A stretch of 60,327 nt of DNA from a virus (IMGVR_UViG_3300008113_010061:1-60327), one strand, 5' to 3'; shown: positions 50,577-60,105, counted from the first letter of the stretch. Translations and numbers: made by a program. Notes: generated by a model from the sequence alone, not told the origin.

Positions 50577-52412
50577 ATGTCATTACAATTAATTAATCTT
50601 GGTACACCCAACAACAACGACGGCGACAGTCTGTACGCAGGCGGTGCCAAGATCAATTCTAATTTCACTGAGATTTACACACAGCTGGCCGGAGGGGCTA
50701 CCAATGCTCTGCGCATCGATGTTGGATCGTCAGGCTTTATTGGTTCGCCAGTCACCGGCGATGTGTTGGGCTGGAGTCCATTCAACGCCAAATTTATTCC
50801 CAGTTCCAGCACCATGTTGAAAACACTGGCTGGCAATGGTAGTTCAGTGCTGATTTTAACCAACAACACCGGCAAGGCCGGCACCGACGAAGAATATACA
50901 GGCACGCCCAATGCCTTGGAATTGTCGATCAATGGACGTCGGCTCTGGAATTTCTATGCGTCTACCACAGGATCAACGGCCAATACACGGGGTACCTGGC
51001 TCATAGGCATGGGCAATCCTGGTGCTACTAGCCTGGCCATCAGCACCCGCGGAGTAACTGTTGCTGGTGTAGAGGGACTGACAATTTGTCGTCAGGCCAA
51101 CGAAGATGATACGGTAAGCAGTCTGTTGCTGAGTTCAGGTTCGTCGGGCATAATTCTGTATCAGACGCCCCTCATCAACAGCACAAACTACAAACCACCA
51201 TCGGACAGCAGTGGTGCAGTAGTACACAGCGGGTTTGTACAAGAAGCCATATCCAGACGTGAGTTTGCCTATGGCACCAGCACCATAACTGGTGCACAGG
51301 CTCTGGCCGGCGGCGGAAGCCTGGCCACTAATCGCGAACTCTACATGAACATGAACTATGTGCGTGGCTGGATCAACGGACTAAGCTACAATTTTCGCGG
51401 TGCCAGCGATGCACTTGTAGTACAACCTGGATCTGCAGCACACTATAGTTTTAGCACCACAGGCGCTACTGTGATCAACAGCAACGATGTATCGGCCTTT
51501 GTCGCAGTAAGCAGTGAACTGGTGCGTATTTTTGATAATACTGCTGCCTGGGCATTCAACAATACTCAGGCCTGCCTGGACACCATAGTTGCCGCTACCT
51601 GGTACTATGTGTTTCTAATCTGTGAAGGTACTACGGGTGCGCCAGATTTTGTGGTGTCCAACAGTGCCAGTTATACAACAACTCAGGCAAAATTAAACGC
51701 TGCCAGCGGCGGCAGTGCCTATGAAGTGGTGCGACGATTGGGCTGCCTGAGAACAAGTTTTGGCAACATTGATCCCATGCCGTTCGTCACCATGGCTGAT
51801 GCCGGAGGAAATTTAAAATTTTCCTATGCACATCCTGGCATGGCATTTAACTACAGCAGTTCTGCGGCATTCATTGGACCCACTACTGCAGGGTCTGCAG
51901 GCAGCACTACGAGTTTTGTAGTAACCACCCAAACCACGTTGCCATTTCCACCTATTCGAGGATTGATCAGCAGTTCCACTGCTACTACTGCCAGTGTGGC
52001 ATTGTTTAGTTCAGTACTGGTGCGCTGGATTCCACCCATGCCGGGCATCACTGCCGACATCAATGTTGTGCATATTTCAACCGTAGTAACCAATCATGTG
52101 GCCTTCTTTGGTGAGCCCTGGGCCAGTTCTGCCGCATTTACCTATGCCGTAGATGCCGCAGGTCAGACACCACCTACACAGATCATCAGAGAAAATGTAG
52201 CCAACGTAACTTCGGTGCATGCACGAATTTTGTCTATATCACCAGGCAATGATATAATTTCCGATGCACAGGTGGCAGGCACCGCAGTGTGGGACAGCAC
52301 TTCGGGCACCAATCTGCGGTATGTGGTGGTCAATCAGGCAGCTGGCAACACCTCACTGCAGACGCCCACAGCCTTGGGTTTCGATGTTCGGAGCTTTACA
52401 ATTGCAAGATAA
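50577..52412 (+). CDS. Fibre-like structural protein inserted between gp15 and gp16
   Basis: The N-terminus LQLINLGTPNNNDGDSLYAGGAKINSNFTEIYTQL is a well-known phage fibre start: NDGDSL..A..KINxNFxE(I/L)Y, which attaches the fibre to a virion. The remaining 570 residues are Ser/Thr/Ala-rich beta sequence with no enzyme motif that I can see. The final 140 residues (RWIPPMPGITADINVVHISTVV ...) look like a globular tip. Because it lies among neck and terminase genes it could form a head, collar or side-tail fibre. The gp16 start lies within its last codons. Confidence 0.65.
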   Translation: MSLQLINLGTPNNNDGDSLYAGGAKINSNFTEIYTQLAGGATNALRIDVGSSGFIGSPVTGDVLGWSPFNAKFIPSSSTMLKTLAGNGSSVLILTNNTGKAGTDEEYTGTPNALELSINGRRLWNFYASTTGSTANTRGTWLIGMGNPGATSLAISTRGVTVAGVEGLTICRQANEDDTVSSLLLSSGSSGIILYQTPLINSTNYKPPSDSSGAVVHSGFVQEAISRREFAYGTSTITGAQALAGGGSLATNRELYMNMNYVRGWINGLSYNFRGASDALVVQPGSAAHYSFSTTGATVINSNDVSAFVAVSSELVRIFDNTAAWAFNNTQACLDTIVAATWYYVFLICEGTTGAPDFVVSNSASYTTTQAKLNAASGGSAYEVVRRLGCLRTSFGNIDPMPFVTMADAGGNLKFSYAHPGMAFNYSSSAAFIGPTTAGSAGSTTSFVVTTQTTLPFPPIRGLISSSTATTASVALFSSVLVRWIPPMPGITADINVVHISTVVTNHVAFFGEPWASSAAFTYAVDAAGQTPPTQIIRENVANVTSVHARILSISPGNDIISDAQVAGTAVWDSTSGTNLRYVVVNQAAGNTSLQTPTALGFDVRSFTIAR

Positions 52413-52842
52413 AAACGTATTTGCTGCTTTGGACAGCAAATTTAACACACCGGCATCAACTCTGCCTGTTAACATTGATGCAGGCCTGCCGGTGGCCACC
52501 AAGGTTGAAGACGACTTTGACCAGGCACGCAATACCCTGCGCAATCTCATCACCAAGGGCGAGGCTGCGCTGGATGGCATGATGGATGTAGCCCGACAGA
52601 GCGACCATCCTCGTGCCTATGAAGTAACTGGGCAGCTCATCAAGACCGTGGCCGAGACTGCCAAGGATCTGCTGGCACTGCAGAAGGCGCGCAGGGATCT
52701 GCAGGACCCCGAAGAAAATAAACCACAGCAGATTGGCACACAGAACAACATAGTGTTTGCGGGTTCCACCAATGAATTGCTCAAGGCGCTGAGAGCCAAG
52801 AATGAAAATATAATCGATGCTGATTCGCAGAAATCGTCCTAG
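52384..52842 (+). CDS. gp16: gp16 terminase small subunit
   Basis: gp16 recognises phage DNA and regulates the gp17 motor. From the ATG at MFGALQLQDKNVF it has 152 residues (164 in T4); an upstream extension of the frame lies inside the fibre gene and is not protein-like. Family features: DDFDQARNTLRNLITKGEAALDGMMDVARQSDHPRAYEVTGQLIKTVAETAKDLL, written here only as its landmarks DHPRAYEVTGQLIKTV and NNIVFAGSTNELLKAL. It overlaps the previous gene by 29 bases and gp17 by 26. Confidence 0.88.
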   Translation: MFGALQLQDKNVFAALDSKFNTPASTLPVNIDAGLPVATKVEDDFDQARNTLRNLITKGEAALDGMMDVARQSDHPRAYEVTGQLIKTVAETAKDLLALQKARRDLQDPEENKPQQIGTQNNIVFAGSTNELLKALRAKNENIIDADSQKSS

Positions 52843-54502
52843 CTACAACGGCAACAGCAATCTAAAGCAGATTGGATTTGCCTTTGACTTTGAACCCTGG
52901 CACATCGAAGAAATTGCGCACTGCATCGACGATCCCATATACTTCATAGAGAGCTACTGCAAGATTGTGAGCCTGGATCGAGGCCTAGTGCCCTTCAAGC
53001 TCTATGAATGTCAAAAAGAAAAAGTCAACGTCATATTGAACAACCGCAAGGTTATATTGATGGAAGGACGTCAGCAGGGCAAGACCATTACGTCGGCGGC
53101 CTGCATTCTGTGGTACACCTTATTCCAGGACAACAAGACCGTAGCCATACTAGCCAACAAGGCTGCAGCGGCTCGTGAAGTCATGAGCCGTTATCAGGCC
53201 ATGTATGAAAATCTGCCTCTGTGGTTACAACAGGGTGTGAAGGAATGGAACAAGGGCAGCATAGAATTGGAGAACGGTTCAAAGGTATTTACTGCGGCCA
53301 CAGCGGCATCGGGTATCCGCGGTAAGTCCGTGAACTGGTTGTACATCGACGAAGCCGCCATCATACCCAACAACATAGCCGAAGAGTTCTTCACAGCCAC
53401 CTATCCAACCATCATGGCCGGTGAGACCACCAAGGTGCTGATGAGTTCAACACCCCTGGGCTACAATCACTTCTGGAAGTTCTGGAACGATGCCGAGCAG
53501 GGACTCAACGATTTTGTGCGTCTGTTCATACCCTATACTTCCATACCTGGCCGCGATGAACGCTGGGCCAACGAACAAAAAGGCGTGCTGGGCGAAGTTA
53601 AATTTACTCAGGAGGTGCTGTGCAACTTCCTAGGCTCCAGCTATACCCTGCTGGATGCCGACACACTGGGTCGCATGAGCCCCAAGAAACCCATCTATAC
53701 CTCGGGCAATCTGGATGTCTATGCCGAGCCTGTGCGTCAAGAAGTCGATGCCGCGGGCAAGGTTATTACACCTGCGGGCAACTACTGCGTGGTGGTGGAC
53801 ACCAGCCGTGGCGTGGGCGGAGACTACAGCGCCTTTGTAGTCATAGACATTACTTCGGCTCCCTACACAGTAGTGGCCAAGTATCGTGACAACAAGATTG
53901 CGCCCATGCTGTATCCCAGCATCATACATACAGTAGCGCGTAACTACAACAATGCCTATGTTCTGGTGGAAATCAATGACAATGGTCAGCAGATAGCCGA
54001 CATTTTATACCACGAAATGGAGTATGAAAATCTGCTGTGGTGTAATCGCGATGGCACCAAGGGACAGGTTGTCAGTGGTGGCTTTGCAGGCCGCACAGTT
54101 CAGCCCGGCGTGCGCACCGACAAAAAGGTCAAACGCATAGGCTGCAGCCAGCTCAAGACTCTGGTGGAAGGGCAACGACTGCTGGTCTGGGATCGTGACA
54201 TCATTTCGGAATTCTCAACCTTTGTGGAAGTCAAGGACAGCTATGCTGCCGACGAAGGTTACCACGATGATCTGGTGATGCCCCTGGTGCTGTTTGGTTG
54301 GCTGACCACCAACCCATACTTTCGCGACATGACCAATCTGAATATTCGCGAAAACATGTTTGAAAATCAGATTCGACAGATAGAAGACGAACTCACACCA
54401 TTTGGTTTTATCGACGATGGGCGTGAGGCTGAAAAACCCGAACAGTTCATGGAAGCCGGAGATCTCTGGACTGTTCAAAAATCTTCAACAAACTGGCTCT
54501 AA
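52817..54502 (+). CDS. gp17: gp17 terminase large subunit (packaging ATPase and nuclease)
   Basis: gp17 pumps DNA into the prohead and cuts the concatemer. It has 561 residues (610 in T4). The ATPase has Walker A GRQQGKT (84-90), Walker B WLYIDE (174-179) with the catalytic Glu, and coupling motif SSTP (210-213). The RNase H-like nuclease has VVVDTSRGVGGDYS (metal-binding Asp), LVEINDNGQQIAD and EGYHDDLVM. T4 Walker A reads SRQLGKT, so the unusual form with Gln is kept. Start: ATG overlapping gp16. A late promoter follows the stop. Confidence 0.96.
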   Translation: MLIRRNRPSYNGNSNLKQIGFAFDFEPWHIEEIAHCIDDPIYFIESYCKIVSLDRGLVPFKLYECQKEKVNVILNNRKVILMEGRQQGKTITSAACILWYTLFQDNKTVAILANKAAAAREVMSRYQAMYENLPLWLQQGVKEWNKGSIELENGSKVFTAATAASGIRGKSVNWLYIDEAAIIPNNIAEEFFTATYPTIMAGETTKVLMSSTPLGYNHFWKFWNDAEQGLNDFVRLFIPYTSIPGRDERWANEQKGVLGEVKFTQEVLCNFLGSSYTLLDADTLGRMSPKKPIYTSGNLDVYAEPVRQEVDAAGKVITPAGNYCVVVDTSRGVGGDYSAFVVIDITSAPYTVVAKYRDNKIAPMLYPSIIHTVARNYNNAYVLVEINDNGQQIADILYHEMEYENLLWCNRDGTKGQVVSGGFAGRTVQPGVRTDKKVKRIGCSQLKTLVEGQRLLVWDRDIISEFSTFVEVKDSYAADEGYHDDLVMPLVLFGWLTTNPYFRDMTNLNIRENMFENQIRQIEDELTPFGFIDDGREAEKPEQFMEAGDLWTVQKSSTNWL

Positions 54503-54513
54503 ATTAGGGAACA

Positions 54514-54521
54514 TATAAATA
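54514..54521 (+). promoter_or_regulatory. T4-type late promoter before the sheath gene
   Basis: An exact TATAAATA stands in the 74-base gap between gp17 and gp18, with about 55 bases to the gp18 ATG and AAGGAG in between. It would give the strong late expression needed for sheath and tube. Confidence 0.7.
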
Positions 54522-54576
54522 AAGATGATCCCGAAATTCCTGGTTCAACGTTGAAGGTTTATACAAGGAGATTACC

Positions 54577-56352
54577 ATGCCTTTTCAAGTTTCGCCTAAC
54601 GTACTAGTCCAAGAGCGCGACGTTAGCCTATTTGTTCCACAGGTTGCCACTACTGCGGGCGCCTTTGTAGGACACTTTAACTGGGGCCCAGCCGAAGAAT
54701 TTGTCACCATTGACAGTGAAAAAACACTGTATGAAATCTTTGGCAAGCCCGATACTAACACTTTTAAATACTGGTTTACTGCTGCCAACTTCCTAAGCTA
54801 CGGCAACAACCTGCAGGTAAATCGAATAGCTGACAGTGCTTCTCGCAACAGCGTGGCTCAGGGCACATCTGTATTAGTTAAAAATGATGACAACTATGAC
54901 GGTGTTGCAGGTTATACTGCGCCTTCCATGAGTGGTACTGAATACGTAGCTCGTTATCCTGGCATACTGGGTAACAATCTTAAGGTCAGCGTCTGTGACT
55001 ACAACAGTTATCAGTTCAGTTCTAATTTAAGCAGCACATCCACAATATTCACTACTGGTGCTACAATTCAGGCACCGGGTCTGACTCGTCCTGCACCCGT
55101 AGAAAGCCGTCCCAGCACTACACGATATGCCATAGAAAAAGCTGCTACTACCAGTGGCACCATCATCTATGATGAAATTCATGTCGTGGTTGTAGACGAA
55201 GACGGTGGCATTACTGGTGTTGCAGGTACAATTCTAGAAAATCATCAGGGTCTGAGCAAGGGCAGCGATGCACGTTCAACCGACGGCACCAGTTTGTTCT
55301 ACAAAACCTACATCAATCAAAACAGTGCCTGGTTGCGTTATGGCAGCAAGACTGCATTGACCACCAGCAGCTCAGCACAATCCGTAACCTGGGAAAGCGC
55401 AGTACCCACCGACGGCACCGGCTTCAATGTCATGAGCCAGGTTCAGACTCGCAGTTTCAGCGGCGGTGAAGATGTTACGCCTACCGATGGATTACTGCAG
55501 ACACAGTATGTCAAACTTGCCAACGGCGAACTGTTTGATGTTAGTCTGATTCCAGTTGTTGGTGTCAGCGCCGACAACAACACTGCTCGTTTTGTTGTAG
55601 ACAACGTAGCCGAAGTTCGTCGCGATTGCCTGGTATTTGTAAGCCCAACTTCAGCCAGTCTGCTGACAGCCACCGCAATTGTCAATGATCGCATTACAAA
55701 CTTCAACAAAGACTCGACATTTGCTGTCATGGACAGTGGTTGGAAATATCAGTATGATCGCTACAACGATGTGTACCGCTATGTACCCATGTGCGGCGAT
55801 ACTGCTGGTATTTGTGTGCGCACCGATGAAACCACCGAACCCTGGTACAGCCCCGGCGGTTATACACGCGGTCAGGTCAAGAATTTGGTTAAATTAAACT
55901 TCAGTCCCAACAAGACCGATCGTGACAACCTGTATCGCAATCAGATCAATCCAGTTGTTACACAACCTGGTCTGGGTACTGTGCTGTTCGGCGACAAGAC
56001 CTGCACACAGAAGCCCAGCGCTTTTGACCGCATCAATGTACGCCGTCTGTTCATTGTTCTGGAAAAAGCCATTGCCACAGCAGCCAAGTTCCAGCTGTTT
56101 GAGTTCAACGATGGATTTACCCGTGCACAGTTTGTGAGCCTGGTTGAGCCCTTCCTGCGTGACGTACAGGGCCGTCGTGGCATCACTGACTTCCGTGTTG
56201 TCTGTGATGAGACCAACAACACTGGCGAAGTCATTGACCGCAACGAGTTCATAGCCGACATTTACATCAAGCCCAACAAGTCCATCAACTTCATCACTCT
56301 GAACTTCATAGCAACACGCAGTGGTGTGAGTTTTGAAGAAGTTGGTGCTTAA
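54577..56352 (+). CDS. gp18: gp18 tail sheath protein
   Basis: gp18 forms the contractile sheath. The 591 residues compare with 659 in T4. Diagnostic parts: SPNVLVQERDVSLFVPQVATTAGAFVGHFNWGP, EFVTIDSEKTLYEIFGKP, YARYPGILGNN-like EYVARYPGILGNNLKV, and the conserved C-terminal handshake region KPSAFDRINVRRLFIVLEKAI, FEFNDGFTRAQFVSLVEPFLRDVQGRRGI, ending GVSFEEVGA. Start: ATG after AAGGAG. Confidence 0.97.
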   Translation: MPFQVSPNVLVQERDVSLFVPQVATTAGAFVGHFNWGPAEEFVTIDSEKTLYEIFGKPDTNTFKYWFTAANFLSYGNNLQVNRIADSASRNSVAQGTSVLVKNDDNYDGVAGYTAPSMSGTEYVARYPGILGNNLKVSVCDYNSYQFSSNLSSTSTIFTTGATIQAPGLTRPAPVESRPSTTRYAIEKAATTSGTIIYDEIHVVVVDEDGGITGVAGTILENHQGLSKGSDARSTDGTSLFYKTYINQNSAWLRYGSKTALTTSSSAQSVTWESAVPTDGTGFNVMSQVQTRSFSGGEDVTPTDGLLQTQYVKLANGELFDVSLIPVVGVSADNNTARFVVDNVAEVRRDCLVFVSPTSASLLTATAIVNDRITNFNKDSTFAVMDSGWKYQYDRYNDVYRYVPMCGDTAGICVRTDETTEPWYSPGGYTRGQVKNLVKLNFSPNKTDRDNLYRNQINPVVTQPGLGTVLFGDKTCTQKPSAFDRINVRRLFIVLEKAIATAAKFQLFEFNDGFTRAQFVSLVEPFLRDVQGRRGITDFRVVCDETNNTGEVIDRNEFIADIYIKPNKSINFITLNFIATRSGVSFEEVGA

Positions 56353-56377
56353 TAGGTTTTTAACAGGAGAATAAAAA

Positions 56378-56986
56378 ATGGCAGAAAGATCAATTTTTAA
56401 CGTTGATCAGTTTAAAGCCGCAATGGTTGGCGGCGGTGCACGCGCCAACCAGTTTTTTGTAGCATTAAACTTTCCTAATTATGTACCCACCGGCGGAGCA
56501 GCCACACCCCAGGCAGCGTTTCTATGCAGTGCTACAAGTCTGCCGGGCAGCGTAGTCAATCCCACCATTGTGCAGTATCGTGGTCGTGAGGTTAAATTTG
56601 CCGGCGAGCGTACCTTTGCTCCCTGGTCAGTAACCATCATGAACGATGTCAGCTTCAATATTCGCAACAGTTTAGAAGCCTGGATGAATGGCATGAATGG
56701 CCTGGTAAACAACAATGGTATCACCAATCCACGCGAATATCAGGTTAACTTGTCAGTAACACAGCTGGATCGCAACAATAATCCGCTGAAGATCTACACC
56801 CTGGCCAGCGCCTTCCCTGTGGATCTCAGTGAAATTGCACTGAGTTATGGCGACAATGACACCATTGAAACCTATACCTGCACATTCCAGTTCCAGCACT
56901 TTACCACAGCATTGAGTGGAGCGCTGAGCGTTGGCAGTATTGTAAACAACACCATTGGAGCAGGTCGCGGTCTTTTAGGCATTTAA
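56378..56986 (+). CDS. gp19: gp19 tail tube protein
   Basis: gp19 builds the inner tube. The 202 residues compare with 163 in T4. Features: RANQFFVALNFPNYV, FLCSATSLPGSVVNPTIVQYRGREVKFAGERTFAPWSVTIMND, and YTCTFQFQHFTT. It follows the sheath gene by 25 bases with AGGAGA before the ATG. Related in fold to gp48 and gp54. Confidence 0.95.
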   Translation: MAERSIFNVDQFKAAMVGGGARANQFFVALNFPNYVPTGGAATPQAAFLCSATSLPGSVVNPTIVQYRGREVKFAGERTFAPWSVTIMNDVSFNIRNSLEAWMNGMNGLVNNNGITNPREYQVNLSVTQLDRNNNPLKIYTLASAFPVDLSEIALSYGDNDTIETYTCTFQFQHFTTALSGALSVGSIVNNTIGAGRGLLGI

Positions 56987-57005
56987 TTTTTGATAGGAAT
57001 CAGGC

Positions 57006-58652
57006 ATGGCCGATCTTACATTATTTGGTTACACTATTCAGAAAAAGCAGGCCGAGGCTCCTAAACAGAGCTTCGTGCCTCCTACTGATGACGACGGTGC
57101 CACCACCGTCAACGTCAGCGGGTTCTACAACACCTACATTGACATTGACGTCATTGCCAAGTCTGAAAATGATTTAATCAGCAGATATCGCGATGCATCC
57201 AACTATCCAGACTGTGACAGTGCCATAGAAGACATTGTCAACGAAGCCGTGGCAGCGCAAGACGATGAAGCCGTGGTCAAGCTGGATCTGGAAAAAGTGG
57301 AACTTAGCAAGAGTGTCAAGAATTTAATCGAAGAAGAATTCGACACCATACTTAACCTGCTGGATTTTAACAGCAAGGCTCATGATATTTTTAAGCGCTG
57401 GTACATCGACGGCCGCATCTATTATCACAAGATTGTCAATACCAGCAACCCCAAGCAGGGTATACAAGAACTTCGCTACATTGATCCCCGTAAGATCAAA
57501 AAAGTACGCAAGGTAGAAAAGAAAAAAGACCAGGCCACGGGCGTGGAATTCATCACCGGTGTAGAAGAATTTTTTATCTACAACGAAAAGGGATTGATTG
57601 CCACCGTGCCCAGCACAGCCAATGCGTCACAGGGTCTGAGAATTGCACCCGACAGCATCACCTATTGCACCAGCGGATTGCTGGATCTGGATCGCAACAT
57701 GGTGCTGAGTCATCTGAATAAAGCCATTAAGACTGTGAATCAGCTGCGCATGGTGGAAGACAGTCTGGTGATCTACCGCATGACACGTGCACCAGAACGC
57801 AGAATTTTCTACATCGACGTTGGTAACCTGCCCAAGGCCAAGGCCGAGCAGTATGTCAAGTCAATCATGAACCAGTATCGCAACAAGGTTACCTATGATG
57901 CCAGCACTGGTGAGATTCGCGATGAAAAGAAGACCATGAGCATGTTGGAAGACTTCTGGATGCCACGTCGCGAAGGCGGCAAAGGCACGGAAATCACCAC
58001 GCTGGATGGCGGACAGAATCTGGGCGAGATCAACGACATCAATTACTTCCAGAACAAACTATATCAATCGTTGAACGTGCCACTGAGCCGCATGAAGCCC
58101 GAGACAGGCATGAACTTTGGTCGCCAGGCCGAGATTACCCGAGACGAATTAAAGTTTGCCAAGTTTATTAGTCGTGTTCGTAAAAAGTTTACCGAACTGT
58201 TCGACGACCTGCTGAAGACTCAGCTGGTGCTGAAAGGCATCATGAAGGCCGACGAATGGGACAAGATCAGAGAAGATATTTACTATGAGTTTACCCAGGA
58301 CGCCTACATAGCCGAGGCCAAGGAAAGCGAGATTATGCGCAACCGCCTGGATCTGTTGAACAGCATCAACAACTATGTTGGCACATACTTTAGTCGCGAA
58401 TATGTCTATGACAAGATTCTGCACATGACCGACGAAGAAGTCGAAGACATGAAGGCCGACATTGCCAATGATACTGATCTGCAGCAACAAATGGCTGCAC
58501 AGCAGGCCGGGCCTGGCGCCGAACAGGCAGCTGCCATGAGTCGGGAAGTATCAACGCAGCAGCCCGCGCCCTATAACCCCGAGAACCCAGTAGTTGAAAT
58601 GGTTCCAGCCGCTATAAATAACATCATGGAACTTAGAAAGGTTAAACTATGA
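57006..58652 (+). CDS. gp20: gp20 portal protein
   Basis: gp20 is the 12-subunit ring through which DNA enters the head. The 548 residues compare with 524 in T4. Landmarks: DLISRYRDASNYPDCDSAIEDIVNEAV, FKRWYIDGRIYYHKI, ELRYIDPRKIKKVRKV, RAPERRIFYIDVGNLPKAKAEQYV, MLEDFWMPRREGGKGTEITTL and NVPLSRMKPE, all of which are the standard markers used for gp20 in environmental surveys. The end is Gln/Pro-rich. Overlaps the next gene by 4 bases. Confidence 0.97.
   Translation: MADLTLFGYTIQKKQAEAPKQSFVPPTDDDGATTVNVSGFYNTYIDIDVIAKSENDLISRYRDASNYPDCDSAIEDIVNEAVAAQDDEAVVKLDLEKVELSKSVKNLIEEEFDTILNLLDFNSKAHDIFKRWYIDGRIYYHKIVNTSNPKQGIQELRYIDPRKIKKVRKVEKKKDQATGVEFITGVEEFFIYNEKGLIATVPSTANASQGLRIAPDSITYCTSGLLDLDRNMVLSHLNKAIKTVNQLRMVEDSLVIYRMTRAPERRIFYIDVGNLPKAKAEQYVKSIMNQYRNKVTYDASTGEIRDEKKTMSMLEDFWMPRREGGKGTEITTLDGGQNLGEINDINYFQNKLYQSLNVPLSRMKPETGMNFGRQAEITRDELKFAKFISRVRKKFTELFDDLLKTQLVLKGIMKADEWDKIREDIYYEFTQDAYIAEAKESEIMRNRLDLLNSINNYVGTYFSREYVYDKILHMTDEEVEDMKADIANDTDLQQQMAAQQAGPGAEQAAAMSREVSTQQPAPYNPENPVVEMVPAAINNIMELRKVKL
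58613..58620 (+). promoter_or_regulatory. Late promoter inside the end of gp20
   Basis: An exact TATAAATA lies in the last codons of gp20, 29 bases before the ATG of the following small gene, with GAAAGG between. It would start a transcript for the prohead core genes. Confidence 0.55.
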
Positions 58653-58831
58653 ACCACTCAGAATTGATTCGCGACATGCTGGACAATATTCACACCGACA
58701 GCAATGCCGAAGCACAGCAGAATTTTTCTGATCTGATCAGCATGAAGTTGACCGATGCCTTGGATCAGCGTAAGATGGAAATTGCACAACAAATAGGAGC
58801 ACACAATGTCAGCGTTCAAGCAGATTCGTGA
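58649..58831 (+). CDS. Small protein between portal and protease, 60 aa (gp67-like position)
   Basis: Acidic and helical (SELIRDMLDNIHTDS, FSDLISMKLTDALDQRKMEIAQQI). T4 has the small prohead core genes 67 and 68 at this position; sequence alone does not prove homology, but related marine phages carry the pattern DxxxxKLxDALDxRK here. It overlaps gp20 (ATGA) and the next gene by 26 bases. Confidence 0.6.
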   Translation: MNHSELIRDMLDNIHTDSNAEAQQNFSDLISMKLTDALDQRKMEIAQQIGAHNVSVQADS

Positions 58832-59006
58832 AGCTGCCAAGTACAACGAATACGCCATAGGCATGGCTGCAGCCAAGAAAAAATACGGCTATGGCCCTGG
58901 CCCTGCTCAGGACCTGCCCAAGAAAGTAATCATGAAGGGGCATGAGATTGCCAAAAAGATCAAGGCCAATGAAAGCTTTGATCACCTTCTAGTAGACGAG
59001 GAATAA
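58806..59006 (+). CDS. Small basic protein, 66 aa (prohead region)
   Basis: Starts MSAFKQIREAAKYNEYAIG, after AGGAG. Lys-rich, with KKKYGYGPGPAQDLPKK and a C-terminal helix. It may be a small head or core protein at the place of T4 gp68; no family recognised. It ends one base before the next start. Confidence 0.6.
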   Translation: MSAFKQIREAAKYNEYAIGMAAAKKKYGYGPGPAQDLPKKVIMKGHEIAKKIKANESFDHLLVDEE

Positions 59007-59007
59007 C

Positions 59008-59403
59008 ATGGCCATAACCAAGACACTAATTAAAAATGACCACATGCGGGCCATACTGCATCTGGTGGCGTCGGCCGCGGCTGACACCACCAGCGTTGCT
59101 CTCACAGATTTTTTACGAGATGGTAGAGAAACCTCCAGCGGTGCGCTCAATGTAAGCATTGCCGCAGCCTACTGCAATGTAGTGGACGCAGTCAGCGGAG
59201 TAACCGTCAAGCGCGGCAGTTCAGGCACAGTGGTGCTGGACATGCATGGCGCCAGCGATTTTCCCAGCGCCAATCAAATACCAGCACTGGACATCGGACG
59301 CACCAGCAGCATCGATGTTACCTTCAATGTGCCAGGCATGTTGATACTGGATCTGCGCAAGGGCGATGGTTTCAGCAGCACACAGACCAACGTTGGAGTA
59401 TAA
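59008..59403 (+). CDS. Hypothetical beta-rich protein, 131 aa, beside gp21
   Basis: Composition and pattern suggest a small beta protein (ALTDFLRDG, GALNVSIAAAYCNVVDAVSGVTVKRG, SSIDVTFNVPGMLILDL). It could be a head decoration or core protein; T4 has no counterpart at this place that I can match. Start: ATG with GAGGA upstream; the stop lies one base before the gp21 ATG. Confidence 0.55.
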   Translation: MAITKTLIKNDHMRAILHLVASAAADTTSVALTDFLRDGRETSSGALNVSIAAAYCNVVDAVSGVTVKRGSSGTVVLDMHGASDFPSANQIPALDIGRTSSIDVTFNVPGMLILDLRKGDGFSSTQTNVGV

Positions 59404-59404
59404 T

Positions 59405-60064
59405 ATGAAACTCATTACAGAGACAGTACAAGAGGTTCGTTACCTCACAGAGAAAAAAGAAGATGGTGGCAAAAGTTACTTCATCGAAGGTCCGTTCCTG
59501 CAGACTGAAATAGCCAATAGAAATGGACGCATTTACTCAAAGCCAGTTATGGAGCGTGAAGTAAATCGCTACATCAAAGAATATGTAGAAACCAAGCGTG
59601 CCTTTGGTGAGCTTGGACATCCCGATGGTCCTGGCATCAACCTGGACCGTGTTAGTCACATGATCACCAGTCTCAAGGAAGACGGCAACAACTACATTGG
59701 CCGTGCCAAGATCATGACCGAGACTCCCATGGGACGCATTGTAAAGAATTTGATCGACGAGGGCGCACAGCTAGGTGTATCAAGCCGTGGCATGGGTAGC
59801 CTGAAGATGAACAAAGAAGGTGTCAACGAAGTTCAAGACGATTTTTATTTGGCAACCGCTGGCGACATCGTAGCTGATCCCAGTGCTCCTGATGCCTTTG
59901 TTCGTGGCATCATGGAAGGCAAAGAATGGATGATGGTTGAGGGACGTTGGATGGAACGCGAATCTGAACAGGCGCGTCGCATCATTACCCAGACTCGATC
60001 AGCTGATTTGCAGGAAACTCAGATGCGTGTATTCAATGAGTTCATGCGCCGTCTATCGAATTAA
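59405..60064 (+). CDS. gp21: gp21 prohead protease
   Basis: gp21 cuts the scaffold and core proteins as the head matures. The start at MKLITETVQEVRYLTE gives 219 residues (212 in T4). Family motifs: YFIEGPFLQTEIANRNGRIYSKPVMEREV, FGELGHPDGPGINLDRVSH (H72 catalytic), and LGVSSRGMGS (catalytic Ser at 126 or 127). An upstream in-frame start lies within the previous gene and lacks a ribosome-binding site. Confidence 0.96.
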   Translation: MKLITETVQEVRYLTEKKEDGGKSYFIEGPFLQTEIANRNGRIYSKPVMEREVNRYIKEYVETKRAFGELGHPDGPGINLDRVSHMITSLKEDGNNYIGRAKIMTETPMGRIVKNLIDEGAQLGVSSRGMGSLKMNKEGVNEVQDDFYLATAGDIVADPSAPDAFVRGIMEGKEWMMVEGRWMERESEQARRIITQTRSADLQETQMRVFNEFMRRLSN

Positions 60065-60071
60065 GTTTTTT

Positions 60072-60079
60072 TATAAATA
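60072..60079 (+). promoter_or_regulatory. T4-type late promoter before gp22
   Basis: An exact TATAAATA preceded by a T-run, 27 bases before the gp22 ATG, with TAGGAGA between. It would drive the scaffold and probably the following major capsid gene outside the window. Confidence 0.7.
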
Positions 60080-60105
60080 ATACGAACCCGTTTTAGGAGA
60101 TACTA

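Noticed and set aside
54544-54555. 12-bp perfect palindrome TTCAACGTTGAA before gp18
   Set aside because: Too short to act as terminator and without a U-run; it could be chance in the leader of the sheath gene.
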